Notes: generated by a model from the sequence alone, not told the origin. Numbered from the stretch's first letter, positions 1 through 14,300 are shown. The stretch is DNA of 64,000 nt from Lamellibrachia columna (GCA_963662155.1 OY759263.1:44662002-44726001); one strand, 5' to 3'. Numbers and translations: made by a program.

Positions 1-455
1 GGGATTGTATTTGAAGTTGTATTGCAATAAAAGCTAGTGTAACATCACCAGAATGAATATATAATTGATTCTGGTCAATTATAATATAGTTTGACTTAAA
101 AACAGCTACAAAAATGACATTATAAAATATATTGTGTTGAAGCAGTCAGCTGTCTACTTACTCTACTACCTATACATGCTGCCAATTCCACAAACTTACA
201 TTATTAGGAACTTTGTCCTGTTTAACAATAAGTTACAAAATCTAACAACTAAGCAGCTACAAAATGAACACTCTGTTAGTGTCATAACACAAGGATAATG
301 TAGTTGTCTGTAGTTCCTTAGCTCATATTAGAAGACAAGCTGGCAGACATACTGACCAAGCTACTATTTACTGAGAGGGTGGAATAGCACATGCCAATGT
401 CCAGGACTCAATATCCCAGTTGTACTTTAACCAGACTGCAAATTGGCACCAGACA
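1..455. other. No gene seen
   Basis: AT-rich sequence with no long open frame, no convincing splice-flanked coding exon and no recognised repeat. It may be intron or downstream sequence of the minus-strand TRPM-like gene, whose later exons should lie to the left. Confidence 0.4.
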
Positions 456-1210
456 ATACTGGTGCCCCTGTCTGACTTGAGTCACCAGGCCTCTTCAGAA
501 GAAACCTCCACTAGCAGTACATGGCACTGTGAGAGTAACAAACGCATTTTATAGCTAATTGAAAAATTACACTTTCATGACAATGACTTCCTGCTTTAAA
601 CTAATAAAAGGATTTTAGCCGTACATGGTAAATAGCACAACTTAATGGATATTTAGTAATCTTAAGATGGATATTTAGTACAACTCTTTGCTTCAGATGG
701 ATTAACTGTGTTTCCCATTGTGGACTAGACAATGCTAACCTCAGTAATGGACAGTTCTTCCCAGTTTATAGCACTTATACTTGGTTTATGGCAGTTTTTC
801 CCGTATTTTCTCAGTTCTTTTTCACTGCCCTGTCCAAAACCGGCTTTTTCATGGAAAAAAACAAACCTGGAATGATGCTGAATTAAGACTGACAGGATAC
901 GTAATACTGGTGCCGCCTGTCTGACTTCAGAAGAAAACTCCACTAGCAGTACATGGCACTGTCCCTTGTGAGAGTAACACACGCATTTTATGGCTAATTG
1001 AAGAATGACACTTTCATGACACGGACTTCCTGCTTTAAACTAATACAAAGATTATAGCCGGACATGGTAACTAGCACAACTAGTTGCTTAAGATGGACAT
1101 TTAGTACAACTGTTTGCTTCAGATGGATATTAACTATGTTTCTCAGTGGACTAGACAATGGTAACCTCAGTTCTTCCCAGTTTATAGCACTTCTTCCTAG
1201 TTTATGGCAG
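456..1210. repeat. Diverged direct duplication (456-794 and 904-1210)
   Basis: Two copies about 448 bp apart share blocks such as CTCCACTAGCAGTACATGGC, the CTTCCTGCTTTAAACTAATA block and a closing TTTATGGCAG. They differ by substitutions and small indels. The 109-bp spacer contains a stretch (874-905) matching the endonuclease region of the CR1-like LINE at 58741, so the duplication involves LINE-associated DNA. Confidence 0.7.
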
Positions 1211-2105
1211 GAAAACAGTCAAGAAAGAAACTATTAGAACAATAGTGTACAAGCAAGCTGTGGAGGGTTTATAGGCGTACCAGAAAGGAAGACAGTACTG
1301 GAAATATAATAACACAAGGTTTTTTAATGGCGAGACCTAAATGGTTACTTCAGTTCAGTATTTACTAGAGGGGATATTAGTTAATTACCAGTTCCAGATG
1401 CAAATTTTTTTTCAGGAGGCTAAATCAGACTATGTATGGCAGTTACTTGTAACTCCAGCAGAAATGGTAGCTAAGAAAATAAAGGCAATGGAGGATACTA
1501 AATCACCTGGAGTGGATGGAATTCCTCCAAAACTACTCACGGAAATAGTAGAACAAATTAATATACCACTTGCTAAAGTGTTCAATTTGTCATTAAAAGA
1601 GGGAGTGGTTCCGAGTGAATGGAAAGAAACAAAAATCATACCATTAGTTAAAAAGTGTTCGAGAAATAAGTCATATAATTACAGACCAGTGAGTTTAACA
1701 TCAGCAATTTGTAAATTATTAGAAAGGTTAATTAAAGAATATATGGTGGACTTCCTTGTTAGGCATACATTATTAAATTCATCTCTACATGGATTCCTAA
1801 AAGCGAGGTCATGCTTAACAAATATGTTGTTTTTTGGAAGAAATCACTAAGTGGATAGACGAGGGGTCAGCAGTAGATATTATCTATTTAGATTTTCAGA
1901 GAGCTGTATAGAACAATTGCTGATGACAGGAGATAGCGTGTTGTAGTAGATTGAGAGGTTTCAAACTGGAAATAAGTTTTGAGTGGGGTACCACAAGGAT
2001 CAGTATTAGGGCCTTTGTTATTCTTAATATATTTCAATGACTTGCACGATAATATAACAAGCAACGTACTAAATTTTGCCGATGATCTTGTGAGCTGAGG
2101 CTTCA
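1211..2105 (+). pseudogene. Truncated CR1-like LINE fragment (RT region)
   Basis: Closely related to the intact LINE at 56686-61490 (its bases about 59480-60590). The longest open frame (1341-1850) carries the fingers of the reverse transcriptase, including SPGVDGIPPKLL and NYRPVSLTS. There is an internal deletion relative to the full copy (about 160 bp missing after 1298), a frame break near 1830 and a second deletion before the SGVPQGS-like block. The copy stops just after the FADD active-site region near 2085. It lacks the 3' tail, so it was truncated after insertion and is not functional. Confidence 0.85.
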
Positions 2106-2159
2106 GAAAAGATTTCAAGGGACAGTGCAAGAGAGGATGGTCATTGAAGAGATGAATTA

Positions 2160-3795
2160 ACTAACTCAGAAATGATACTAGAATTCCATTGTTGACGGCA
2201 GAGAAGTGGTAAAAAAAATCAGGATGGAGGGGTGCAAACTCCTGGAAGACACTGAGGGGCCAAAATGCTGACACGATGTAACAACAGGTAAATGCGTGGA
2301 AGACAGAACAGGAAAGCAAGACAGTAGCTTTCCGCAGAGTAATGATCATTACTATTTCGTGGACAGCTACGTATCTGAACAAGTCTCCATTACCTTTAAA
2401 ACAGCCAATTCGATGTGGAGTCCTCCAAACATCACCACCAGTTTGTCGTTTCCATGGGTCGTTGGCCAGCTCCATTGGATCGCCTTCGCGAGTGCATACA
2501 GCGGCTGGTCAGCAGTAAGTCTGCTTGGGTTGAGGTTTTGAGTGAAGGATCGAGTGATGTCAATGGAATGTTTGATCATCGCTACTGAGTGAGCACTGTC
2601 CATGAATAATACCCGCACGATGGGCAGACCAAGTTAACCATTCTTCGCCATCCGGCATTTCCTCGACCACGACCAGCATCACTTTTGTCAGCCATTCAAG
2701 TTCTTCCTTGCGAGCTTTCATCACACTCTGAAAGCTGCAGATACTTGAAGTGTAGGAACCATGAACTGATTGCTCCTCATAGCACTTGGAAGAACTTCTG
2801 TGTGTGATGGTGGTAGTGGGTGCACTCTTTTTTGTAAATGTGCTGTGATCAATAACTAACACACCTCGGCATGAAACCACTTGCAGATCTTATTTGTCAT
2901 ATCAGCCATAATCTGGAGGAGGCAGTCATATGACACACATAAGCCAAGCCTGAATAAACACGACACCAGGTTTTTGCTCCTGGTGAGGGTATGGGTCTTC
3001 ATTGCCACGTAAGTGGTGTCTCACGCTCACAGTTGTGTTGAATGCCCGTGTCTGATGAGACACCAGCATGTGAATGTCTTACGCTTTTGAAGATCAGAAT
3101 TCAGGTGTGGTTGATGTTTGATATTCGCACCATTCAGAATCATGTTAACCAAGGCCAACAGGGAAGCTGGAACAACTGTTTGTTGAGCCCCTTTCCCGAT
3201 CAACCGTTGAACGAGTACTGCTGTCTGAACATGTCTCGTCGTATAACCTTTGCCGCTCTCTGGCCAAGTTTGCTGCACGACTGTCTTGGGTGCATGCCTG
3301 TTTCAATGCACCTCCCACATCTTCGTCAAATATTAGGAGTATACCCCTGCCTTCAGAATGAGTAGAGAGATCAGGAATTGCTGCCAGCAACTTGCATTTC
3401 AGTCGTGTCGTGTGTACCTGTCCACCAACGCTACTGACTTCCAGTTGGTAAAACCGATCTTGGTACAGCTTTGCTAGGTCAACTAACTTGATGGCTGGTA
3501 CTATACCTTCTTCTGAAAGCACATCTTCAATGTACGCCACCAGTTCAGCAAAAGCAATAGCACACAAGTTGTCAACTCTAGATTGTTCATCTTTCTGGTT
3601 AGCTGTACTTTAGGTACGGTGTTGGATACACAAGCTGACATGACATTTCCAATCGTATTTTGCCTCAATGGCAATCACGTTACTTGCTACTAGCTTAGCA
3701 AGAAGTTGGGTGTCTTCTAGATCTAGGTTATATTGATGTACAGGAAAATCGATGTCATATGTGGCAGCTTCGTGTATCCCCAGCTGGATCATCAC
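2160..3795 (-). pseudogene. Decayed copy of an uncharacterised multi-copy invertebrate gene family
   Basis: Read on the minus strand, several frames in succession give colinear pieces of one protein: a segment with LLAKLVASNVIAIEAKY (3795-3610), then AFAELVAYIEDVLSEEG, LAAIPDLSTHSEGRG and FDEDVGGALKQAC (3567-3145), then PASLLALVNMILNGANIK (3278-3027), then MIKHSIDITR, DQPLYALAKAIQW and FGGLHIELA (2618-2367). Many frameshifts and stops separate them. From memory, proteins with this order of motifs are annotated as 'uncharacterized protein' in many copies in cnidarian and mollusc genomes; the function is unknown and no catalytic motif is evident. High copy number suggests spread with a mobile element, but no transposase or RT is visible here. 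This copy cannot be translated through. Confidence 0.55.
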
Positions 3796-4459
3796 AGAAA
3801 AAGCTTGTTGGTATTTCCAGGACCAGCCGTTTTTGATTACTGAACGTTATCAATATCATTAAAATACAATTTTTGTTGGTGTAATGTTGAGATAAATGCA
3901 TTTCAGGGCTATAAAAAACAACTAAGCATTTTAACAATGCTACAAAATGTATGAATAGACACCAAGATTCCTTAAATTGAACAATTCTATACAACTCCGT
4001 AACGAAATTATTAAAAGTTACGACTGTCGGCCATCTTGGAAAAGGGGTCAAGGTCAAGGCCAATTTATTAAAGTACCGAAGTGGTTCTATATCTGACAAA
4101 TATCTTTGCGACATAGAGAAACACTGCAGAAAATGTCATGCGTCATGCAGATTTGTTTGCCTATCTGCTCAACTAAACGTCAGCATCAATAGTTTTTAAC
4201 TATTATATGTCGAAGCACCTCCAGATAATTAATCTGATGAAATCTGGTGAAGTTTGTAAAGTTGAAAAATTAGGTAGGACAATTTGTGTGATTTTTTTGC
4301 TATTTTAAATTGTCACACCTCAAAACTTTCAATGTCAGCCTCAAGATATTTTAATGTTATTTGACGTAGGACCTCCAGATTATTATTCTGATGAAATCTG
4401 GTGAAGTTTGCAAAGTTGAAAAATAGTTAGGATTTGTTTTGTAATTTTCGTATTTTGAA

Positions 4460-4790
4460 ATGTCACAGCTCAAACAATTCAACGTCAACCTCAATGTTGT
4501 TAATGTTACATACCGTATAAGACGGGACGCTGACGGGATGTTTACTCTGAGGCAAGTCCCGGAGACAGAGGTTAGGATGGCGGAAGGGACGTATGAAGAA
4601 ACAAAGTGTGTGGACCGGGAATATCAGTTTAATTCAGTGCGAACATTGGCCTGAGTCGGCCTCAGCAGGAAGATGAGTATGAGGGACATTCTCCAAAAGT
4701 TGCTATACGCAGAAGACCTGTCGTTAGTAGCGGACAGCTAAGTAGACCTTCAAGAACGATTGATAGTGTTGAATGAGGTGAGGTGTTCAA
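4460..4790 (+). pseudogene. Small LINE reverse-transcriptase relic
   Basis: Two short pieces resemble one LINE RT: DADGMFTLRQV and VRMAEGTYEETK at 4519-4611, then LYAEDLSLVADS and VDLQERLIVLNEV at 4700-4780 (the RT palm 'YADDL' motif with a D to E change, and a stop inside). The sequence between the two palm blocks is shortened relative to an RT. No endonuclease or 3' tail was seen. It lies about 300 bp from TRPM exon 5105-5318 and is in the opposite orientation. Confidence 0.6.
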
Positions 4791-5104
4791 CAAACAAGGA
4801 CTGATATTAAGGTAATATAAGATAGTTCGGCATACTAAGATAACATGCACATTTCAGACCCATACATGTGTTTTCCTATCGTCAAAATAAGCAACAGTAC
4901 TTACCGTGACATCAATCATATATGTGATGAATTAGGCAAGTGATTTCATATGTATAAAATATATCATGCAGCTGCACAGGTTAGTTTATTCCGCCCAGCT
5001 CATTTATATTTTCCGTAAACAATTACGCCTACGGTTGGACCTTTCGTAACCGTATACATTCAAGTAACGTAATTTTTATATCTTATGAACATTGCCTACT
5101 GTAC

Positions 5105-5318
5105 CTGTGTTGGTTCGTAGAGTTTTCCTGTCCATTGGTTCTGAATGACAACATCGCAACACGTCTCATCCATGAACTCCATGTACTCAACATGGGCTAT
5201 CATCAATATAGATTTGTCTCCACATTCATCCACTTTAATTTTCACCAACTCCTCTGAACTCGGTTTATCATCTTTGTAGCACTGATTCAGAACTTCGATA
5301 GCCCGCTTCTCGAACTCG
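5105..5318 (-). CDS. TRPM: TRPM-like exon with [17 protein letters not shown]
   Basis: Acceptor CACATTCAG, donor CAACACAG|GTACAG; entry phase 2, exit phase 0, 71 whole codons. It carries the 'E-x-x-A-I-x-V-L-N-x-C-Y-x-x-D' block, the paired cysteines DETCCDVV and the terminal QWTGKLYEP, all at positions expected just before the first transmembrane exon. Confidence 0.85.
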
Positions 5319-5600
5319 CTGAATGTGAAACAAAGATTGTTTTAAGTCAGCCAAGCGTTCATGAAAATCAATGCTGAATAACAGCAAACCATGCATATAT
5401 CTCATCACAGTTGTTTCAAAAAATTATTATGCAAAACACGATATTCTTTAAAAATACATGATAGAAATAAAGATGTTATAGTGAATGGAATAAAGCAACC
5501 GGAAATAAAACAATGACGAAGACGTTGGTGACATATAAATAAATAAATTTATTTAAATTTCGGCATTATCTTTCCAATACGCATCCCTCCCTCCCTCCCT

Positions 5601-5667
<67 letters not shown>

Positions 5668-8600
5668 ATATATATATATATGTATATATATACATATATA
5701 TTCTCTGTGTCTCAGTGAGATGAAACTGTTTACCTTGCATGACTGTTGAGACTACCATGGAGAGCTTTCTCATCTGCCTTCTCTGCCAAAGCGTGAAGAA
5801 GAATGCTGGCGACAAGTGCCATTGCTATCAAACAACAATGAGTGCTTTAACGTAAAGGTTGCACAACGAGTCCCACGCAGCCTAAACATTCAAAGTGTTC
5901 CAATTGTCTGGTTCATGCTATTTTTCAACACTATAAATGATGTTATATTAACATTGAATATTTTGGAACACAATATTACATATACTTCCTAAGAACAGGC
6001 TTCGAAGTTAATTCGTAAAATTAGCATTCTGGAGAGGACAATTGTATAAGATACGTGGTATATATTAACTAGTCTTAGTGCAGTACTTAATAACAACGAA
6101 CACAGTTTTTGTTATCCAAAGAGTCATATTCCGGGTTTACTCGCAATATTTAAGCAAACCGGATTTCTGTGACATTAAAAACTAGATTAATTAACCAGAT
6201 AAAAAAAAAAAATTAATATGCATTTTTGCTAAGTATAATCTGATTAGTTAATATTTCTGTATGACAGACTTGCAAAAGTGGTAGCCTTAAGTGTTATATC
6301 AGCTGTTTTTCATAGGTGAGTCAATATGCAATTTGCTACTCTCGAATATGGAGTTGCACCAACCAGCAAGGAAGGTATGACTAATTAATATTTATAAACA
6401 AAGCTTTTATTATCTTTCAAAGTTAAAGATAATTTGGCGTCGCAATGCATATTATAATACGGATTTACATTGAAGTTGGACAACAATTAAATGGGTCATC
6501 AACAGTATGTTATGCAGATATCCCTAAAATAGTATTTGATGCATCTTCAAGATATTTGGCCAGCAGCTTTCTTAAGATACTGTGTTATAATCACTTTGTA
6601 ATAATATTACATACTGTAATCATTGTTTGAATACAGTGGGGGAACGTACACTTTAGCAATAGTGATATGTTTGTTATGGATATTGCCAAACATTTATTGA
6701 GACTGAATCGATATCACGCTAATGCAGTCCACTGCTCTCAGCGTTTGCCCATTCAGCAACTAACGTGCATACATATGAAATATCGGTATTAATATGTTAC
6801 AGCATATGGCGCCCTTATCCTAGTAAAATGTTATGTCTCAATACCTGTGTTGTTGCTTGTCCTTTTCCAGAACATGTCTGCCAGCTCTTGTCTGTCATGC
6901 AATAAAGCCCACACAAACAGCTCTCGCCAAATATATTTGCAGGAAGTCTCTTCAACTTCTTCAGCTACAGATGGATCTTCAGCTACAGCTGGAAAGAACA
7001 ACATTACATAAAACACTTCACGGTGAATCAGCACACACTTCTACATCGGTGCGCCTTATGGGTGCATTGCAGAAAAAACAGCTTTTCAGCACTTTGTAAT
7101 TGTGTATAAAATTTGTTACAGGATACTGAACAGATTGCCTATGAGAGGTAGCGCTAGCCATGTTAGCCAGGCTGTATATAGCTTAAACTATGACTGACAA
7201 GTTGCTGAATCCTATTATACACATTATTGTAATTACTTACATGTATTGTATGTCCAAACTGCAGATTCAGTGTATTATTATTATTACATATTTCACAGGT
7301 ATTAGTTTACTCATATAATTGCTAGTTTACGTGGACATATACATATATTTCACAAATACATTTGTAGGCATAGTGTCAGAAACATGTCATAGTGGGCTAC
7401 AGAAGGAGCGTTCAAGTCACAGAAGGAGTGTTTAGTGTTCACGCCCTTGTCAGGCCTTTGCCTGCGAACCCTTCTACCATGTACACACACCCTCCTGCAT
7501 AGTGCTAAACATGAATACACAATCCAGTCAAGACCAATATGTCGGCGAGCTACAATGTCGCGAAGTTGGGTCCTTTTGTAGGCCGGCATTGTATACCATC
7601 TCAGCCAACGTTAAATATCTTTCAGTAGCCAAACAATATTCAAGTAACTTCAAGTATCCGCCTACGGATCCCGTGTTTGACAGTTGTGATACATAACACA
7701 TGATCATGTCATAATCCAGTAACACTGCAGTCCACATACAGCTTATGTAGATCTCCGTAAGTGCAACTTACAATCCGCCATATGATGAGTTCTCTTTCCA
7801 AGATGGTTTTACTGATAACTCCGTAAATGTGTTGATAAGTAACTTCAATAGCCACAGTGTATTTTAAGGACACTCAGATACACAATGATGATGGGGAATT
7901 AGTTGAAACATGGTCGAATGCAAATCAATTAACACTCGTTCATGATGCATAGCTACGAGTTCCTTCAATAGCAACATACGGAGGTTTAAACCATATTGCT
8001 AACCAATGAGAGAACAGAGTCCTGGGTCCAATCCCAAACTTCAAACACCGACTGATTGGTATCAAAATCCATGTAGTGGTTCCCCTCGTTCAGCTCCCTT
8101 CTGCCGTCATTTCCACCTAAAAAGATGAACTGGGACAAATGCTATCATGTTTTGTGGAGATTATGGCTATATTCTGTATGATCAATATCCCGAGAGGTTG
8201 TATGACGAACTACATCACGGGAATGTCACAGCATGCTAAGGATATACAAGGACTACATCGAAAGCTTCCAAACAGATAACTTTGGGATTGATACCCTGGA
8301 CACTGAAGAGAGATTTACCAATACCATATCAGAAATGAATTCACAAAACACAACCTCGGCATAAGGTCAGAAAACATTAACTTGCTCAACAGCTCCTCAT
8401 GAGCAATCGAGGACCCAGGTCTTCGTCCCAGCAAATATAAGCGTCCAAAACCTGCTGAGGATGATCATAAGGACTTCATTATCCCTTTCACCAAAGCGAT
8501 GAAACACAATAAAGCAAAGCTGCATGACGTGACGACATCCTTTGTAAACAAGTCAAGCACTTAGGGCCAGTAGCTGTTCTGTGGGTACTAGATATGTTCA

Positions 8601-11249
8601 ACAGCTGTTTGACTACCAACAAGATGTCAAAGCTGAGTCAACAAGCAAGAATAATGGTCATACTGAATCTTGGAAAAGATCACGTAAACTCGAAGAATTG
8701 TCGGCTTGATCTCACTGCCTTATCACACGTATAAACTATTCCAGGGACTCATTCTATATCATGTGGCCCCTTTTTTAATCAGCATTTCATTCAAGGGCAC
8801 GCAGGTTTCAGACCTGAAAGATCCTGCACAAGCCATTTCCTGAATCTCACGTAATTAATTCAGGATGGATATGTGAAAAGGGTTAATAACTGGTGCTACC
8901 TTTGTTGACTTGATACAGTCAATCACAGGATTATTGTAAATACTTTATTCCAGATATCAAAATATGTAAGACTGACAAAACTGATTCAAAACAGGATGGC
9001 CGGTAGACTTTTTTGTGTGGAACTCAGGAGCAATCGAAGCAGATGGCGCAGATATAAGTGTTGGTTACCTCAAAGCACCGTTATTGCTCCCTTGCCGTTA
9101 ATTGTATATACAAATGGTCAAACCATACATCCAAACACCAGAGGTTTCCTGTATGCCTACGATATCTGCTTTGCTTCACAGAAACAATCCTTTGAAAATG
9201 TGGAGCAGTCCCTCACCGCCACACTACATGGATTAACTACTACTAAACTAAATAAACTACTAAACTACTATTCCGTCAACCACCTGCGGGCAAATCCAGA
9301 AAATATGCAAATCAGTGTCTTTCGTCTTAAGAAGAGGGATGCAAATTGAAAGTTGAAAGATCCACAACCCTACACCAGTATACATTGGGGTTACCTTGGA
9401 CCGCAACCACAGCAACAAAGATCATGTCATCAAGACAAAGGCGAAGGTAGCAGCTAGAAACAACATCCCGAGGAAGCTGTCCCACTCCAAATGGGAAACA
9501 GATCCAGAGACCATATGAAGTACTGTCCTTTGCCCCGTGCTACACAGCAGCTGAATATACTGTCATGTTTGGGGCCGTTCTACATATGGCATGTTTGGGG
9601 CCGTTCTACATATGGCAAGAAGACGGGTCCATTCTTCAACACGGCCCTTATTACTATGACTAGATGCTTCAAACTTACGCGAGTGGACGACATCAATTTG
9701 CTATATGGTATTGGTCCACCATAGGTTAGAAGGGCATAGTTCTCAGAAATAGAGAGAACCAACCAGGAATGTGACCCCCGCCACCCACTATACCAACATG
9801 AGTCCCTGCCAAAAGGATCGGTGATACATGGCCAACCTGGTTGTGTCTCAATCGCCTCAGGATTGGTGTTGAAATGGTCATCAAACAATGGAAAATCTCA
9901 TAGAATGCCCTCTCTTACCAACGCCTTGCAGACTAGGGTGGAGGATGAGGGTGAAACGTGTAGGAGAACAGCTGGCGAACCAGTTCAATGCAGCGAATAA
10001 TAAGTAGTTGGCCTAACCCCCTTATAAAGGGAAATTTGAGGATAAACATATATTAACAAAACACATATTTTATAGCATGTATGATAAAGACCTGACATGG
10101 ATTCGATTGGTTACGTTTAAAAATAAATTTTACCAATGCTATACAATAATGTACAACGAAACAAGTTAAGCTTCACGTTTTGTAGAACATCTTTCATGGG
10201 TTTACAAGTACTTGGCAACTATATGTTCCTAATACGTGTGGAATAAATCATATATTGTTATATTCCTGGACATACCAACTGTAAATCATAATTCATAGAC
10301 ACTGCAGCATGAACCGATTACATACAACCGGGAATTTGCTTAATGATGATAAATCATACCGACTGTTTAAAGCGTTAGATAATAATATAATATTGCTGTG
10401 TCAGTTGATTTGCTTAAATACCTCCATAGTTGATGGTGTATCCAAGACAACTCTCGACCAACTTGTCAACCTGTTCGACAATATCTTCTTCTCCAGTCTG
10501 TGTACGGCACAAGTTGGCACACCACATCAAGACAACATATCATCAATATACATGCATGCATGTACGGTAAATACAAACGCACACATATGCTGTAATATTG
10601 TATGGTGAAAGCCATACCAGAGTGCATCCTTTTTTCGTAGTGGCAACATTTTAATAATGTGTGTAACTGGTGTAAATACGGGTCCAACCATGTTGCAGTG
10701 TTTACCATAGGTGTAAAAAAAACAACGCATGATCACTTCATTGACAAATGAATGGAACAAATAATCTACGCCTTTCTTAATTGCTAGCAATATGAATGGT
10801 CTAAAAACTAAATTGACACACGCATACACAGACACACACAAGCATGCACGCACACACGAACACATACACTTCATTTTATCATTTGCACATCATGACCTCA
10901 TGACGTGAAGATAATTACACATAGTTAGTCGCTTGGCGATAGCATAGGTGTGTGAATGCTACCAGACACTATACTACATCATGGCATTACTAAGCAATTA
11001 CAACCACCACGCTGTATTTTAGAACAGAAAGTAAACCACACATTACCTTCTTGAGAAGCTTGTTCAGTAGGTCCGCACTAGCACCACATTCGTCGTTATC
11101 CTAATGTGTTAGAACAACTATGTCAAATATATGAGGCACATTATGGTAGTGACACTGTGTAGCAATGTGTGTGCGCGCGCAAGCAAATATGGAACAGATT
11201 ATATAATGATATATATATATATATATATATATAATTTTGTTCCATATTT

Positions 11250-11302
<53 letters not shown>

Positions 11303-14300
11303 CACTACTTACATGACTGGGACTGTCACGATAAATTTCGGCCGGATCCAAAATTGGTCCAGCGGACCAATATTGGCATCACATTATCCAACTTAAAGTA
11401 ATCCCCACGTGCCATAAGTGGTCCGGTTTGTTGCGTTTGACTTTTCATATATCACGTTGTCATGTAGTGACACAACATGAACCACAAGGACACGCAATCT
11501 AATGGTACATTTACCATACACCATTATGGACGAAACTTGTACAGGATTGCAAGAGGAGACCGATGTTGCAGACTTAGTTGAGGTTGACATGATCCGGATC
11601 AAAAATCGGTCCATGGACCAGTTTTGGCAACCACAAAACCTTGAATAAAACAAATCCCCGGTTTATCGCGTTTAACTTTTTTGTGCACTAAGCAGTTATA
11701 TAAACACAACATATTGTAATCATGTATATATCGGTTAATTTTAGTAACTATACACTTATGTCTAGTACTTGGTCTGTTTTTGCTTTACTGCTCTGAAAAA
11801 GGCCATTCTGAATTTGAAGTTAAGGGACTACCTTTGGCAGCCAGAGCTGGTCTGGGGATTAGTTGTATTCAAGGAGGACCAATTGTTGTTGCCAAAGTCA
11901 GTCCGGGCGGACCGATTTTGGCTGCCACAATCAGTTAGGGGATTTGACGTCTATGGATTGGTGATGACATCCAAAACTGGTCTGGGGGACTTGTTTTATC
12001 CAAAGTGGCGCAGTTTTGGCTGCCAAGTTCGGTCCGAGTGGATATAGGCTGGTGTACCGTGTCATCCCGTGCAAATTGTTTGCCAAAAGTGATTTGTTTT
12101 GTATGAATGTTATATATATAGGGTATCAGTAAACAAAAACAAACAAACCAAAACACATGTGTGACAATTTAACTTTTCTTTTAAAAATTTTTTATGGGGT
12201 CTAAAAAATACCTACCCCCAAGTGCCTATATTATCGCCCAAAATGGCAGTATCAACAATAAAACATGTGGAAAAAATATTAATAAAAAAATTCTGAAACA
12301 AATCAGGAGCATGTTCGTACTAAGAACACACCTACGTACAAAATATTTAGTCAATATATTGAATAGCTTTGAATTTATTTAAATAAACGTAAAACTGTAC
12401 TTTGATATCTACTTACATGAGACTATAGTCTGATATATCTTTACTTTGTTTGCTGACAAAGGTTTGACAATTTTTTTTATGTTAGTCTGATCCTTGTTGG
12501 CCGTCGCCTGGGTGGCAATGCAAAAAATCCAGGTTGGCATAAGGTAGCAGCAACAGCTTCTTTAATACTAGGGTGCAAGACGTTTTCGCATTCTGTGTGT
12601 ACCTCGTGTGTAATGGGGTATACGAATTTGCACTACCGGAAATGCAGGCGTTTAGCTAAAAGTTATTTTTGTTCTGGAAACGTAGGCGTATTTGCATTCC
12701 AAAACACAAAACAGCAGCAACTTATGTGCACAGGTTGCAGAGCTGTATCACTTCTTTATCCCCCACCCTGTAATGTCGCGAGTGCCTATTTTGTTGTCCA
12801 AAACATATTACGATATTATTTTAGTAATTGTTCCAAAGTAAATTGTTTTTGCTATTGTGACATCCATTGTCATTACTACTGATCATCTTAAGCAATTTGA
12901 CATCTTTCTGGCGGTGCAGACTGCAGGAGTCGTTGCGCTGTTTTGGGCGAAGGGCCGACGAGACTTCAACCGGTTGCGGATTGGTGGGATCGTCACAACA
13001 TCATGTAGGAGGTGGGAGACATTCTTCACTGCTGTGCGGGAGAGTGCCAGTGTTGCTACTTCTCTGCGTAGATTGGCTGGAGCAATCCCAGCTAGGATGG
13101 GCAGTTGGTTGACTGGGGTGGCACGGAGGCAACCTGTGATGGTACGTAAGGCGTTGTTCAGTGGGCATCCAGCGTCTTTGTGTGGGTACAGTACTCGGCA
13201 GTAGAGAAAACCAGTTCCTGGGTAAAGAAGCGTAGGGTCTTGGCTGCAGCTCCCCATTGGGTACCAGCAAGGCACTCAATGGATGGGCGACACGCGGGAA
13301 GTAACCTTGGCCTTCATGTTCTCCAGGTGTTGTCGGAACGTCAGCATCCTGTCTAGCTTCACGCCTAGGTAGGTTGCGGTCGCTTGATAACCTAGTCGTT
13401 TGTTGTTAACAAACACGCTCAGCACAAGGTTGGATTCTTTGTGGTTGAGGTGGAAAGTCGCTGACACAGTCTTGACTATGCTCAACTGGAGTCGCCATCG
13501 GTTCATGTAAGCTGTCAGGATGTTCATGTCCTCGTTGAGTCATTCTTCCACTGCCTCCCACGTTGGTCTGTAGAGTAGGATAGCCAGGTCGTCTGTGTAG
13601 ACGTACTTGTTGGAAGTTGTTTCCGGCAGGTCGTGGATGTAGATGTTGAATAGCAACATCAACATCTGTGGGACGCCGTTCTCCAGTCTCCTCAGCCTGC
13701 CCTGTTGTCCGTCGCTGGTCATGAGGGTGAAGCTGCGGTTGGTCAGGATGTCCATAATGAAACTAGCCAGGTGCTTGTCTGGTACGGTCTTCAGGAGTTT
13801 CAGATGGAGCCCTCGTAGCCACACAGTGTCATAGGCGGCAGTGAGGTCTAGTAGAACTACTCCAGCTTTCTCATTTACTTAGAAGCTGTCCTCGATGTCT
13901 TGGGTGAGTAGTGTTATCTGGTCCACTGTTGACCTACCATGACAAAAGTCAGCTTGTTCTCTTGGGAGCTGTGGGTCTATCACTGCTGTGAGGCGACTGT
14001 GTAGCAGTCTTTCCAGTATCTTGTATGGTACAGCAAGGAGATAGGCCGATATCCTTTCGGGTCATCCCTCGGCTTCTTCGGCTTCGGCAGGGCGATAATT
14101 GTTAGCACGGCGCTAGGTTTTCGGTATCTTACTCCTGCATAGGCATGTTGAAAGAAAGGAACATAGCCATGAAGAAGCTTTTTCGCCTTGGTGGACGACG
14201 AACTCAGAGTGGATGTTGTCACGACCTGGTACCTTGCAGGAGATTGACCTAGTTTGCGCCTGTGTGGCTGCATCAAATACAGGCTCTCTGATCAGTGTGA

